From Planctomycetaceae bacterium (GTDB lineage Bacteria; Planctomycetota; Planctomycetia; Pirellulales; Pirellulaceae): a stretch of 64,000 nt of DNA. The position numbers and the translations under genes are program-made. Under the pieces are notes generated by a model. The model saw only the letters and a program-made list of their open reading frames with translations, was not told the DNA's origin and made no database searches. Each line of letters opens with the position of its first letter. Positions within the stretch are counted from its first letter, which is position 1. The stretch spans positions 1 through 64,000 of the forward strand of contig JACKHN010000016.1 of NCBI GenBank assembly GCA_020638975.1, written 5' to 3'. Shown piece after piece: positions 8,464 to 17,451 of the stretch.

Positions 8464-8718
8464 ATGCTTACTTTCACGCGCAAGAGTGGTCAAAGTGTCG
8501 TCATCCAAGTCGCCGGTCACCCGCCGTTGACCGTCACCTTTCTTGGTTCCCGCCCCGGTAAATGCCAACTCGCCTTCGATGGCCCGCAGGAGTACCACAT
8601 CCTGCGGGAAGAGTTGACCTTTCGTGATTCGGTTGCCACGGAGTCCATCGCTTTCGCAGCCTCTTCGCTGAATCGTGCGACAACAACGCCCCGCATCGCC
8701 GCCATTTGCGCGTCATAG
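8464..8718 (+). CDS. csrA: CsrA-like RNA-binding translational regulator
   Basis: 84 aa. The first 50 residues follow the CsrA fold: MLTFTRKSGQSVVI aligns with the canonical MLxLTRKxGExIxI start, and YHILREEL with the VxxHREEI end, keeping the RNA-contacting Arg but with Leu in place of the usual His. A longer frame begins at 8401 without support. I chose the ATG at 8464 because the protein then starts exactly at the family N-terminus, behind a purine-rich AAGGATAGGA. That leader has two GGA motifs, the type of site CsrA itself binds, so autoregulation is possible. The C-terminal tail of about 30 residues is not conserved in the family. Confidence 0.8.
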   Translation: MLTFTRKSGQSVVIQVAGHPPLTVTFLGSRPGKCQLAFDGPQEYHILREELTFRDSVATESIAFAASSLNRATTTPRIAAICAS

Positions 8719-8744
8719 GTCTCGCCGCGAGACAAGTCGCCGCG

Positions 8745-8778
8745 TCGGTCGGTGGTCAATCGTCGGACCACCGACCGA
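8745..8778 (+). terminator. Stem-loop after csrA
   Basis: A perfect 13-bp inverted repeat (8745-8757 / 8766-8778, 8-nt loop) lies 26 nt past the csrA stop, between csrA and the convergent kinase gene. There is no T-tract, so it could be a bidirectional attenuator or 3' stabilising hairpin and not a classical terminator. Confidence 0.5.
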
Positions 8779-8895
8779 GTGCCAAATGGGGCGGAGACAT
8801 CCGTGATCTTGAAACTGGGCAGGCTCTTATGAGAGTCGCCGATTTCTATACCTGCGGTTGGAAGTCCAGCCTGAAGCGTCGAGTACCATGGCTTT

Positions 8896-11800
8896 TCAAT
8901 TGGTCGTCGGTGCAGGCAGGGCGATGTTGGAAACTGACGGAGCGAGCTGACTCAGCCGCAGGACGTAGGCCGTCTTGTTACCGTTGAGTGTGATCAGATG
9001 GCGACCGTCCTCAGCCCATTCGATCCACTCAATGTCGCCGGGGGCGTCCCATTTCCAGACCGTCTTAAGCGTGGCGACTTCCAGCACGATCACGCTTTCG
9101 TCGGTGGCACAGGCCAGATGACGACCATCAGGACTGAAGGAAAGCCAATGGAATTTTCCGTAGAGCCAGAGCTTCGTGGATTGCAGTTGTCGCGGCTGCG
9201 GGCCGGAGATGTCTTCCAGGATCAGTTCGTTCTGCTTGTCGCGCGAGTGGGCCAGAACCAGACCGTCGCGCGAGAGGGCGAACGTATAACCTTCCGGCGT
9301 TCGCCCTTCCAACGAAACAGGAATTCTCGCCATAATTTCTGGTTGCGCATCAACGTGGCGAACCAACAGCAGCTCATGGATTGTTGCGTTCTTTCCTGTT
9401 TCTGCGGGAACGAATGCCGCCAACTCACGTTGATTGTCCGCGATCGAGACGCGGCGAGTATAGAAACCCACGTTTTCGCGCTGGCCGATTGGCAGCGTCC
9501 ATTTCTGCGTGGGAGGGGTTACCGAAAGATCCCAGCCGCTCAGTTCGGCAGGCGTCCGTCGCTGAACCAAGACCAGCAACTTTCCATCGCGAGAAGTGTC
9601 TCCATCCACCTCGGAGGGGCCAAACGGTCGTCCCGTATCCGTCCAGGAGTTTCCTTTGAATCGAAACAGGCGTGAACCGTCGGGATCGTATTTCGAAGAC
9701 AACCCGACAAAGGCAGCGGGACCAGCCGGCAAGACTGACCAAGCCTTCCGGCTGTTCAAAAGTGTTTGCTCGTCGGGATCCGACAACGGGACGTTCCCCG
9801 CCAGACTCCAGAACTGTTGTCGTCTTTGATCAACACGATTCAGCATGAGCCGACCGTCGGCGGGCGCTATGATCGGTCGAACGCAGTAATCTGGACTGTG
9901 GCCGAAAGCGGTGTTCGGATCCCAGGGAGAGAGTTCAACTGGTTGCTCGCCAGCCAGATTCCAGAAACGGACAAGCGACGCACCGTTCGTGCAGACCGCT
10001 TGATTTCCATCAGCAGAGAACGCAATACGTGCAAGGGCAAATCCCTGCCCCTCGGAACTCACAGCAACAACACGCTGTGGTTTGGCTCCATCGATCCGAT
10101 ATAGCTCGGCTCCGGTGTACTTGATCGTCAACCAGCGTCCGTCCGGAGAAAATTGACTGCTGTGGTTCGATGGGGCAGCCACGGAGCCGTGCTTCTGCGG
10201 CGTGGCTCCCGCAATATTCCAGATCTGAAACTCCGTTGCCGTTTGAATCGTAAGCCGTTTTCCATCGGAGGCTACGTCACTCAACTTTTCACCGGCGGCG
10301 AGAGGTATGGCCAGTTCCTCGTCCTGTTCCCACTGGGTGTTGCGAATGGTCGCTCGCCGCAACTTGCCTTCCGCCGACACATAGAGCGCCTGATTCGCAT
10401 CATTGGCAAAGAAAAATCGGGTCTTGGACTGTGACGGAGGTGACGTAGAAACGGCTTTCGAGATCTCACCGCGTTCCCAATCGGCAGTGTGCAGAGTGAA
10501 CTGCTTGTTACCGTCCACCGGAATCGCCAGCGTGCGGCCTTGTTCCAGGATCGCGCTGCCATGATGCGATTCGGGATTTGAGATACTCTGTAGATTCAGC
10601 CGCTGCACGTTTGGCTTGGGGCTCTTCAGCGTGTAGACATGGATGCGTTCTTTTCGCGGTATGACCACCAGTCGCTGACTGTCCGGTGTGAACCAGAGGT
10701 AAGCTTGATCCCAACATTTCACCCCCATTTTCCACTTGGCGGTTTGTGTCGCCAGATCCCAGACGATGAGATTGTCCGTAAAGAACGTGCCGTCAGACAT
10801 CGCCAGCGTTGCGGCCAGCTTGCCATCGGGACTGATCGCCGCGGCCACCGGTCGTTCCCAATGTCTTCGCGCATGCGAGCCGATGACCGCGACCAGCTCT
10901 TTCGGCTGCCACTCGAACCGCTCCTCCGCCGGAATCGCCGCCGGATCAAGATTGTCCAGCGCTGATGGTACCCTTGAGCTGATTCCGGGAACTGACGTAG
11001 CCTTAGTATCGGCGGGTACATTTCGTTCTGGTGGGTCGACCTGCATCGTGACACTGGCCCCTTCCTGAGCTTTAATGCGAGCAATCTCCTTGCCGTCCTT
11101 GTCTCGAATAATGAACCAGACACCCATCGCGACTAGTAGGAATCCTGCCAAGCCACCGCCGATGAGCAGCGAGGTTCGTGGCGGTTTGCTTGACGCCGAC
11201 CTTGAACGCACCTGTGCCTTCTGCGCGTTCGATTCGGCTTGCTCATCGACAGTCACGGGCGCGTTGAGCGTGATCGTGGGCTCAAGAACAACTTGTGTGC
11301 TCGTTGGCGCGTTGATGTTTGTCGGCGTGATGTCCTGGAAGTGCTGGGTCAAGCGACTATCGGAAGCTTGTTCGCCGACACCACCTTCTGCCACGCCCGC
11401 GATCGCTCCCAGCGAAGCGTCGACACCGGCCATGGACTCGCGCAGTTGCTGGATGACTTCGTTCATCGACTGCTGTCGCGCGTCCGGTTGCTTGGCGAGC
11501 ATCCGCTGATACACCGCGTCCAGCGCTTCGGGAACATCTTGCCGGAAGGCGCGCAAGCTCGGCGGCGGTGCCTGCATGTGCGACACCATCTTGTTCATGA
11601 TCGTGTCTCCGGTGAACACCGGCGAATCGGTCAGCAAGCGATACAGCGTGCAACCAAGGCTGTAGATGTCGGCTCGTGCATCGGCGGTGCGTGTGTTGGT
11701 GGCTTGTTCGGGTGCCATGTAATCGACCGTGCCCATGATCTGGCCCGACTTGGTCAGGCCATCGTCGGCTGCGTGGATATTGGTCAGTCGCGCCAGTCCC

Positions 11801-12747
11801 ATGTCCAAGATCTTGACGGTGCCCTTCTTGTCGACCAGCAGATTCGCCGGTTTGATATCGCGATGGACCAAGCCTTCGCCGTGAGCGTATTCGAGTCCCT
11901 GGGCGGCTTGCATGATAAACTCCACGGCAGTAGCAACGGGTAACGGCCCACGCTGTTTGACGATCTGACTGAGGTCCTGGCCTGCGACGTATTCCATTAC
12001 CAGGAAATGCGACTTACCGTGCTGGCCAGCGTCGAAGGCGGTGACAATGTTCGGATGCAACAACTTGGCCGCTGCTTCCACTTCGCGATAGAAGCGATCG
12101 ATGGCTGTCGCGTTGTCGAGCGAACCGCCGGGCAACACCTTGATCGCGACCTCACGTTTCATGCGGCGATGAATGGCTCGATAAACCATCCCCATGCCGC
12201 CCGCACCGATCTTGTCGAGCACCACGTATTCGCCGAAGACAAGGCCGCGCGTCTTGCCCTGATAAACCGCCGTGGCCTGGAACTTCGTCAGCTTTCCTGA
12301 ACGAACCAGAGCCTTGGCCAACTCCTGGGTATCGCCGCGACGGTCGACGGGAAGCGACTGAACAACTTCCGATACTTCCTCGGCAGTCAGAAGTCCCGTG
12401 CTGGATAGATCCGCCATCAGTTGCTGCATCGCCACGGGCACAGGCTGCGATTCGGAAGCAGGTTTGGCGGGAGCTGCCGAGTTTTCCGGGCCCACTTCAC
12501 GGATGAGCTTCACGACGCGATCTCGGTCAGTGTCGTTACAAGCTTCCGGACTCGTCTCGCCTTGCCGCAAGCCGGTCACCAGCGTATCCGACTTGTCATT
12601 CAGCAGCGCCAACGTGTCGGAACACGACTGGCAATGTTCGATATGTTCGCCGATATCGTCGACCAAGTCACCCGGCAATTGTCCGCTACTGAACTTCGAT
12701 AACTCGTCGGGCGGAGGACAATGTTTGCCGGTCTTATATTCGGTCAT
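8896..12747 (-). CDS. Membrane Ser/Thr protein kinase with zf-HC2-like N-terminus and WD40-type sensor domain
   Basis: 1283 aa. Order: a zinc-binding anti-sigma-like motif (H-x3-C-x2-C in HIEHCQSC, residues about 30-40), a helical segment common before planctomycete kinases (LTKFQATAVYQGK), the kinase domain (about 175-440) with GAGGMG, VAIK, HRDIKPAN and DMG in place of DFG, one transmembrane helix (about 530-550), and a C-terminal region of about 700 residues with WD40-like repeats (e.g. LIVWDLATQTAKW, QIWNIAG, RFWNLAG) predicted to lie outside the cytoplasm. It starts 21 nt after the ECF sigma gene and is surely co-transcribed with it. I infer that the zinc motif or the kinase activity controls that sigma factor. 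Confidence 0.9.
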   Translation of the reverse strand: MTEYKTGKHCPPPDELSKFSSGQLPGDLVDDIGEHIEHCQSCSDTLALLNDKSDTLVTGLRQGETSPEACNDTDRDRVVKLIREVGPENSAAPAKPASESQPVPVAMQQLMADLSSTGLLTAEEVSEVVQSLPVDRRGDTQELAKALVRSGKLTKFQATAVYQGKTRGLVFGEYVVLDKIGAGGMGMVYRAIHRRMKREVAIKVLPGGSLDNATAIDRFYREVEAAAKLLHPNIVTAFDAGQHGKSHFLVMEYVAGQDLSQIVKQRGPLPVATAVEFIMQAAQGLEYAHGEGLVHRDIKPANLLVDKKGTVKILDMGLARLTNIHAADDGLTKSGQIMGTVDYMAPEQATNTRTADARADIYSLGCTLYRLLTDSPVFTGDTIMNKMVSHMQAPPPSLRAFRQDVPEALDAVYQRMLAKQPDARQQSMNEVIQQLRESMAGVDASLGAIAGVAEGGVGEQASDSRLTQHFQDITPTNINAPTSTQVVLEPTITLNAPVTVDEQAESNAQKAQVRSRSASSKPPRTSLLIGGGLAGFLLVAMGVWFIIRDKDGKEIARIKAQEGASVTMQVDPPERNVPADTKATSVPGISSRVPSALDNLDPAAIPAEERFEWQPKELVAVIGSHARRHWERPVAAAISPDGKLAATLAMSDGTFFTDNLIVWDLATQTAKWKMGVKCWDQAYLWFTPDSQRLVVIPRKERIHVYTLKSPKPNVQRLNLQSISNPESHHGSAILEQGRTLAIPVDGNKQFTLHTADWERGEISKAVSTSPPSQSKTRFFFANDANQALYVSAEGKLRRATIRNTQWEQDEELAIPLAAGEKLSDVASDGKRLTIQTATEFQIWNIAGATPQKHGSVAAPSNHSSQFSPDGRWLTIKYTGAELYRIDGAKPQRVVAVSSEGQGFALARIAFSADGNQAVCTNGASLVRFWNLAGEQPVELSPWDPNTAFGHSPDYCVRPIIAPADGRLMLNRVDQRRQQFWSLAGNVPLSDPDEQTLLNSRKAWSVLPAGPAAFVGLSSKYDPDGSRLFRFKGNSWTDTGRPFGPSEVDGDTSRDGKLLVLVQRRTPAELSGWDLSVTPPTQKWTLPIGQRENVGFYTRRVSIADNQRELAAFVPAETGKNATIHELLLVRHVDAQPEIMARIPVSLEGRTPEGYTFALSRDGLVLAHSRDKQNELILEDISGPQPRQLQSTKLWLYGKFHWLSFSPDGRHLACATDESVIVLEVATLKTVWKWDAPGDIEWIEWAEDGRHLITLNGNKTAYVLRLSQLAPSVSNIALPAPTTN

Positions 12748-12768
12748 GCTATTCCCACAGACTTCGCT

Positions 12769-13446
12769 TCACAGATCACCCAACTCTTCGCGAAGTCGGC
12801 TGAGTACCCGGGATTTCGCGACGTACACCGCATTCACACTGACTCCCAATTCATTCGCCACATCGGCGGGCGATTGTTCGTCCACCACGACTCGCCAAAA
12901 CGAATCCCACGTCGCGGGCTTAAATTCAACACGAATCAGATCCAAGGCACGTCGGTACAACGCGCCGAAATCGTCTCGGCCAACGGTCTCGAGCGTTGCG
13001 TCGTCGTCGGGTAAAGCGGCCATTTGCAATTGGGCGTCGGTTCCGCCAACAGGTTGTGTCGTTGCACGTTGCCGACGAATGAAGTCACCCAGCTTGTTGC
13101 GAGTGATGGTCCACAGCCAGCCGCGAAACGTATCGCCGGGCGACTCGTGACGAAAGTCACTAACCCTTTGAGCGACCGTTCGGAAGACTTCTTGCACAAC
13201 ATCATCCGCATCCGCCTGTTGCAATCCGGCTCGTCGACACCAATGCAATACGACCGGCCCATACAGCACCGCCAAGCGATGCCAGGCATGAGCCTGCTTC
13301 AGCTTCAACATCCGAATCAGACTTCGCGACGTCGAACCCGAATCACCTTCGCTGGTCTTTCCACCAGGTACATTGCCAAGATCTTTCATAAAAATCGCGA
13401 AGCCTTGGCCTGCGGTGTAAGTCATGCCATTCGCGTAGAATAACAT
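12769..13446 (-). CDS. ECF-type RNA polymerase sigma factor
   Basis: 225 aa. Region 2 is recognisable in DADDVVQEVFRTVAQ and the GWLWTITRNKLGDFIRR segment. Region 4 is the C-terminal helix-turn-helix (SPADVANELGVSVNAVYVAKSRVLSRLREEL). The first ATG (13446) follows GGGGGGTGAG closely; internal Met codons at 13428 and 13389 are alternatives. The gene lies between the SPFH gene (77 nt upstream) and the kinase (21 nt downstream), all on the minus strand. Sigma-kinase pairing is a known planctomycete arrangement and suggests phospho-control in place of a classical separate anti-sigma factor. Confidence 0.9.
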   Translation of the reverse strand: MLFYANGMTYTAGQGFAIFMKDLGNVPGGKTSEGDSGSTSRSLIRMLKLKQAHAWHRLAVLYGPVVLHWCRRAGLQQADADDVVQEVFRTVAQRVSDFRHESPGDTFRGWLWTITRNKLGDFIRRQRATTQPVGGTDAQLQMAALPDDDATLETVGRDDFGALYRRALDLIRVEFKPATWDSFWRVVVDEQSPADVANELGVSVNAVYVAKSRVLSRLREELGDL

Positions 13447-13523
13447 CGCTCACCCCCCGAAGCGAGCGGGAGCGGCACCGGCCCGATTTGGGCTTAGAGA
13501 TAGTGGCGCTCGCCCGCGTTCCA

Positions 13524-15641
13524 TCACGCCGAAGCTGACAAGCCGTGACTCGATTCGGTGCTCGGCTCCAAGGCAGCTGGGATCTTGGGATCGAACCCAA
13601 CCTTCTCGGCCAACAGCATCTCGATCAACATGCCGAGCGGCCCCTGGTCGCCGTTACTTGAATCGCCATCGGACGCCGCTCTTGTCATAAACAATTGTTG
13701 CGGAACGAGCGGCTGTCGGCTTTGAGCCAAGTGCTTCGAGACAATGGAAACGGCATACAACCGTGGATCGCCGTACGATTCAATTTGCTGACGCAAGACA
13801 TTGGCCTGGGCCTCGCCTTCCAGCGCGACACGCGTGCTTTCGCCTTCGCCCAGCAACTTCTTAGCTTTGCCATCGGCTTCGGCCATCAGCAAGTGTTTGC
13901 GATGATCTGCCTCGGCATCGACGATCGTTTGCTCGGCACGCATCCGAGCTTGCTCGAGTTCCGCCTCGCCCTGGTTCTTCGCGATCTCGATTCGGACTCG
14001 CGATTGTGTCAGTTCGGTCTGCATCTCGGCTTGGGCTTGGGCCATTTTGAGCGTCTTCAGCTTCTCGGACGCGGCACACTGCTGCTGATAGGTCAAGACT
14101 TGCTCCTGTGACAGTTGACGCAGTCGCAATTGCTCCAGCAGCAGTTCGATTTCGCCCGTCGCTTCCTGTGTCTCGGGCTTGCCGATCAAAACGTCCACCA
14201 ACTCGATATCAAATTCGCAAAACTTGCGTTGCAGTTCCTCGCGTGCCTCGGCTTGAATCAGATCGCGATCGTGCAGCAACTCCAGCATCGTCTTCTTGTG
14301 CGCAATGTCGCGGAAGTACGCGCTCAATAGCGGGTCGAGCGTTTGCGTGATCAACTTCTTAACATCCCCGAAGCGTTGCACCACGCTCGCCGCCTTTTGA
14401 TAGTCGATGTGCACGACGACCGACAAAGGCAATGACGGTTCGTAGGCATCCGCCGTTACCAAATCGATCGACTTCAGGCTCTCGTCGAACTTATGCGCCT
14501 CCGTTCGACCCGTAATCCAATGCAGCACGAAGTTCGTCGTAGGCACACGATGCACGTGGCCGGCGTAGTCATTGAACGCGTACTTCCCTGGGCTGAGCGT
14601 TTTCGCTTGGACGCCTCGCTCGCCCGAGGCCACTCGTTCGCCATGCCGAAACGCCGCGCCGGACAGATCGCTACCTTCTTCGCCAAAGTAACTGACGACA
14701 ACACCCACATGCCCGATCGGAACTACCGTTTTGGGGATCAGTTCAACGTTGGCGAACCAGCGATTGATGAAGTACGTTCCATCGGTCAGCACGGCGAACT
14801 GTCGTCCGCGCCGTCCGCCGGCACGTAAGAACGCTTCGATGTCTTGGAAGTTGCTGTGGTTATGCATTTCGTCGTCGAGCCCCACGGGCGGAGCAATGAT
14901 CTGTCCCGTGTCGAGCGTCGGACCATCGTGAACGGTCACCACACCGATCGTGTCGCCTTGATCCTGCGAATCAGATGCCTCACGAAAGTGTGGCATCGGC
15001 GACGCGCCGACGACGACGGGATCGAAGCCATGTGCGGCTTGAAGCATCTGCCGCCACTTGTCGATCATCTGCGATTCCTGCATCGACATCATGCTGAGTC
15101 GATAAACGCAGTCTTCTGTAATCACAACGAACAACGCCAAGTTGATCGCATACACTCCCTCTCGCAAGATCGCTCGTTGTCGCCCGCGTTGGCCGACAAA
15201 CATGTGCTCACCGCCTTTGCCCGACAAGAAAGCTCGCGCATCTTGAAAGTCGCTGCAGAGGACGACGCGTGCCAGAGTTTGATCCGCGTCGACGGGCCTG
15301 CCGTCGCGAGCGAATACGTATCCGATCTTGCCTTGCGGGACGATCGTCAGCGGAGTCTTGTGAATTCGATACTGCCAAGGCCAGTATCCAAAGTGAATAC
15401 CGCCACGAAGCAACTGCATCTGGTAACCGGCTTCACCCCGACTCGCCAACAATCGACCTTCGCCGACCGATCCTTTGCGAGACCAAAGCTTTTCCACCAC
15501 GCCGACCTTGTCGTTGGGGATGTATCGAGTTCCGCCCAACCAAGCAGCAAACGGCGCGAATACGAGACAACCGCCGATCCCAGCGCCAAACCAAAACACA
15601 AAGCCTAAATCGATGATCAATGCTATTACGTGAGTTTCCAT
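13524..15641 (-). CDS. SPFH/band-7 (flotillin-like) membrane protein
   Basis: 705 aa from the ATG at 15641, chosen because AGGAG lies 8 nt upstream and the protein then starts with a membrane segment (METHVIALIIDLGFVFWFGAG); the open frame reaches 15761. After the helix come SPFH-like beta-rich modules with repeated G-x-x-G-V-V-x-x-x-G-x-x-G elements, then a long Gln/Glu/Ala coiled coil (about 500-650) as in flotillins, and a tail QQLFMTRAASDG. It probably scaffolds membrane microdomains. It is divergent from a sigma-54 activator, and a GG-N10-GC element lies about 90 nt upstream, so I infer control by that activator, analogous to Psp-type membrane stress responses. Confidence 0.85.
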   Translation of the reverse strand: METHVIALIIDLGFVFWFGAGIGGCLVFAPFAAWLGGTRYIPNDKVGVVEKLWSRKGSVGEGRLLASRGEAGYQMQLLRGGIHFGYWPWQYRIHKTPLTIVPQGKIGYVFARDGRPVDADQTLARVVLCSDFQDARAFLSGKGGEHMFVGQRGRQRAILREGVYAINLALFVVITEDCVYRLSMMSMQESQMIDKWRQMLQAAHGFDPVVVGASPMPHFREASDSQDQGDTIGVVTVHDGPTLDTGQIIAPPVGLDDEMHNHSNFQDIEAFLRAGGRRGRQFAVLTDGTYFINRWFANVELIPKTVVPIGHVGVVVSYFGEEGSDLSGAAFRHGERVASGERGVQAKTLSPGKYAFNDYAGHVHRVPTTNFVLHWITGRTEAHKFDESLKSIDLVTADAYEPSLPLSVVVHIDYQKAASVVQRFGDVKKLITQTLDPLLSAYFRDIAHKKTMLELLHDRDLIQAEAREELQRKFCEFDIELVDVLIGKPETQEATGEIELLLEQLRLRQLSQEQVLTYQQQCAASEKLKTLKMAQAQAEMQTELTQSRVRIEIAKNQGEAELEQARMRAEQTIVDAEADHRKHLLMAEADGKAKKLLGEGESTRVALEGEAQANVLRQQIESYGDPRLYAVSIVSKHLAQSRQPLVPQQLFMTRAASDGDSSNGDQGPLGMLIEMLLAEKVGFDPKIPAALEPSTESSHGLSASA

Positions 15642-15726
15642 GATCGCGCTCCTGCGAAAGACATACTGGGGTCTAACCGGCCAACTCGTGTCGGCCTCGG
15701 TGCCCCGTTGTGACTCGCAGTCGAAA

Positions 15727-15743
15727 TGGCACTTGGTGCGCCA
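15727..15743 (-). promoter_or_regulatory. Candidate sigma-54 (-24/-12) promoter of the SPFH gene
   Basis: On the minus strand the site reads TGGCGCACCAAGTGCCA, with the invariant GG and GC 10 bp apart as sigma-54 requires. It would start transcription about 75 nt before the SPFH ATG. Because the site is nearly palindromic, a GG-N10-GC pair can also be read on the plus strand. Genome position and the adjacent activator support the call; the -12 half is not perfect. Confidence 0.5.
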
Positions 15744-15756
15744 ATACGCTTTAAAT

Positions 15757-15840
15757 GGCACTAAGTGTCTTATTGGACAAAGGTTAGAACATAGGACCGT
15801 TCATCGAGGCTTGGTGCATTTCACCAAGTACCTAGTGAAA
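15757..15840. promoter_or_regulatory. Cluster of palindromes, probable activator-binding sites
   Basis: Three short dyads lie between the divergent genes: GGCACTAAGTGTC (15757-15769, imperfect), CTTGGTG-N5-CACCAAG (15810-15828, perfect 7-bp arms) and TTTCAC-N10-GTGAAA (15819-15840, perfect 6-bp arms). They share a CAC/AAGTG theme with the promoter element at 15727. A position 30-110 bp upstream of the SPFH promoter is where sigma-54 activators bind. Confidence 0.5.
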
Positions 15841-15869
15841 GTCGCTAGATTCTCGACTAAAGTGATCGG

Positions 15870-17231
15870 ATGTTGCGATCCGTTCTAATACTCGTCGGCG
15901 AGCCGATTCTTTTGCCGTTCTGGGAAGATGCCTTCCGCGAGGTGGCAGGTGCTGACTGCAAGCTGGAGAGCGTCGCGACCATCAGCGACCTGCTGACCGC
16001 GGTCGGAGTGCAGGAAGAACGCCGGTTGGTTGTCGTACCTCAGCAACTCGCCGCGCGAGAAGACTTGATCCCGCGTTTGCGTCAACTCGACGATGATCTG
16101 CCAATCGTTGTGGTGGCGGGACACGGCGACGTCGCCGCTGCGTCGCAAGCAGTCCAGATGGGTGCGACGGATTTCCTTGTCTCGGGCGATCGTTTGCCAG
16201 AGCGTATCGCGACCTTGCTCGGCAAGCTTCGAGGATTGTACGACGCGATCGACAAGAATCGATTGCTGTCCGAACGGAATGCTCAACTACGCGACGCCAT
16301 TCAATCGCGGTTTGAGATTGTCGGCCAGTCGCCTCAAATACGCGCGATGGTCGAGCAGATTCGCCGCGTCGCGGAAGTGCCCCGTCCGTTGCTGATTTGT
16401 GGCGAACGCGGGACGGGCAAGGAACTCGTCGCGCGAGCGATCCACTTCATTGGCAAAGCAGCCGCGAAACCGATCATCACGGTAAACTGCGCCGCCTTCA
16501 GCGACTCGTTGCTCGAAAGCGAACTGTTCGGTCACGAGAAGGGCGCGTTCACCGGTGCAGATGCGACTCGGCATGGCAAGTTCGAACAAGCCGACGGTGG
16601 GACGCTATTCTTGGATGAGATTGGCAACATGTCGCTGACCTTCCAGCAGAAGATTCTCCGCGTCGTTGAATACGGCACTTACACTCGCGTGGGCGGAATG
16701 CGTGAATTGAGATCGACGGCTCGGATCATCGCTGCGACTAACTGCGATTTACAAAAGATGATCCGCGACGAACAATTTCTGCCCGATCTGTACGATCGAT
16801 TGGCGTTCGAGGTGATCGAGGTGCCTCGGCTACGTGATCGTCAGGGTGATATTGAAGTGTTGATGCATCATTTCGCAACGCAATTCGAACGCGAGGTGCC
16901 GACATTCCGGGGCAAACGATTCTCGAAGTCAGCTATTCGTGAGTTAAATCGCTATCCGTTTCCGGGCAACGTGCGAGAATTGAAGAACGTCATTGAACGG
17001 GCTGTCTATCGGGATACGACCGACGAGATCACTCCCGCGGACTTAGGATTGCAAGCGGCTGACAGGTCGCTTGCTAAGAATGGTACGTACCAAGAGCAAC
17101 TTTCCTCGTTTGCCCGTGAGCTGATCGAAAGTGCGCTGCACGCAGCGGGCAACAACCAAGCCGAAGCTGCCAGACGGCTGGGGCTGACCTATCACCAATT
17201 CAGGCACTACTTGAAAAAACACCTATCCTGA
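15870..17231 (+). CDS. Sigma-54-dependent transcriptional activator with inactive receiver domain
   Basis: 453 aa NtrC-like protein. Residues about 1-130 have the receiver fold, but the acidic pair reads GE, the phospho-acceptor position is P/Q in LVVVPQQL, the switch Thr/Ser is Ala in VVVAGHG, and the Lys is absent. The AAA+ domain (about 150-385) is intact, with Walker A GERGTGKE (177-184), the sigma-54-contacting GAFTGA loop (225-230) and Walker B LFLDEI. The C-terminus is a Fis-type helix-turn-helix (AEAARRLGLTYHQFRHYLKK). It must therefore be controlled by something other than phosphorylation. It is divergent from the SPFH gene, its probable target. Confidence 0.9.
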   Translation: MLRSVLILVGEPILLPFWEDAFREVAGADCKLESVATISDLLTAVGVQEERRLVVVPQQLAAREDLIPRLRQLDDDLPIVVVAGHGDVAAASQAVQMGATDFLVSGDRLPERIATLLGKLRGLYDAIDKNRLLSERNAQLRDAIQSRFEIVGQSPQIRAMVEQIRRVAEVPRPLLICGERGTGKELVARAIHFIGKAAAKPIITVNCAAFSDSLLESELFGHEKGAFTGADATRHGKFEQADGGTLFLDEIGNMSLTFQQKILRVVEYGTYTRVGGMRELRSTARIIAATNCDLQKMIRDEQFLPDLYDRLAFEVIEVPRLRDRQGDIEVLMHHFATQFEREVPTFRGKRFSKSAIRELNRYPFPGNVRELKNVIERAVYRDTTDEITPADLGLQAADRSLAKNGTYQEQLSSFARELIESALHAAGNNQAEAARRLGLTYHQFRHYLKKHLS

Positions 17232-17239
17232 GCGGGTTG

Positions 17240-17330
17240 TGGTACAGTTTGCGATTCCTAAAAGTAGGACGGTCACTTTTGGCCGTCCTTTGTCGGGCAG
17301 GAGTGCCCGACTTACGGCAAAATGTACCAC
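17240..17330. repeat. 91-bp dispersed element, full copy (family 1)
   Basis: Ends in 14-bp terminal inverted repeats with one mismatch (GTGGTACAGTTTGC at the left, complement of GTGGTACATTTTGC at the right). Inside are two stem-loops, one based on AGGACGG/CCGTCCT and one on GTCGGGC/GCCCGAC. Partial copies lie at 41691-41760 and 46976-47024. It begins 8 nt after the activator stop, so it may also act as a terminator. Confidence 0.8.
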
Positions 17331-17451
17331 TACCCCTGAGCGTTAACGCTTGTAAGAACGGGTCGTCGTGCAGAGAATACAGTTCCCGCCTCACATTCAT
17401 TCGATGCCCTCTAGCAAAGGGCCACGCCTGCGTGATGAAACATGGAGACCC

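Noticed and set aside
17240..17330. Possible CRISPR repeat unit
   Set aside because: The hairpins are in an isolated element with terminal inverted repeats; there are no regularly spaced repeats or spacers.
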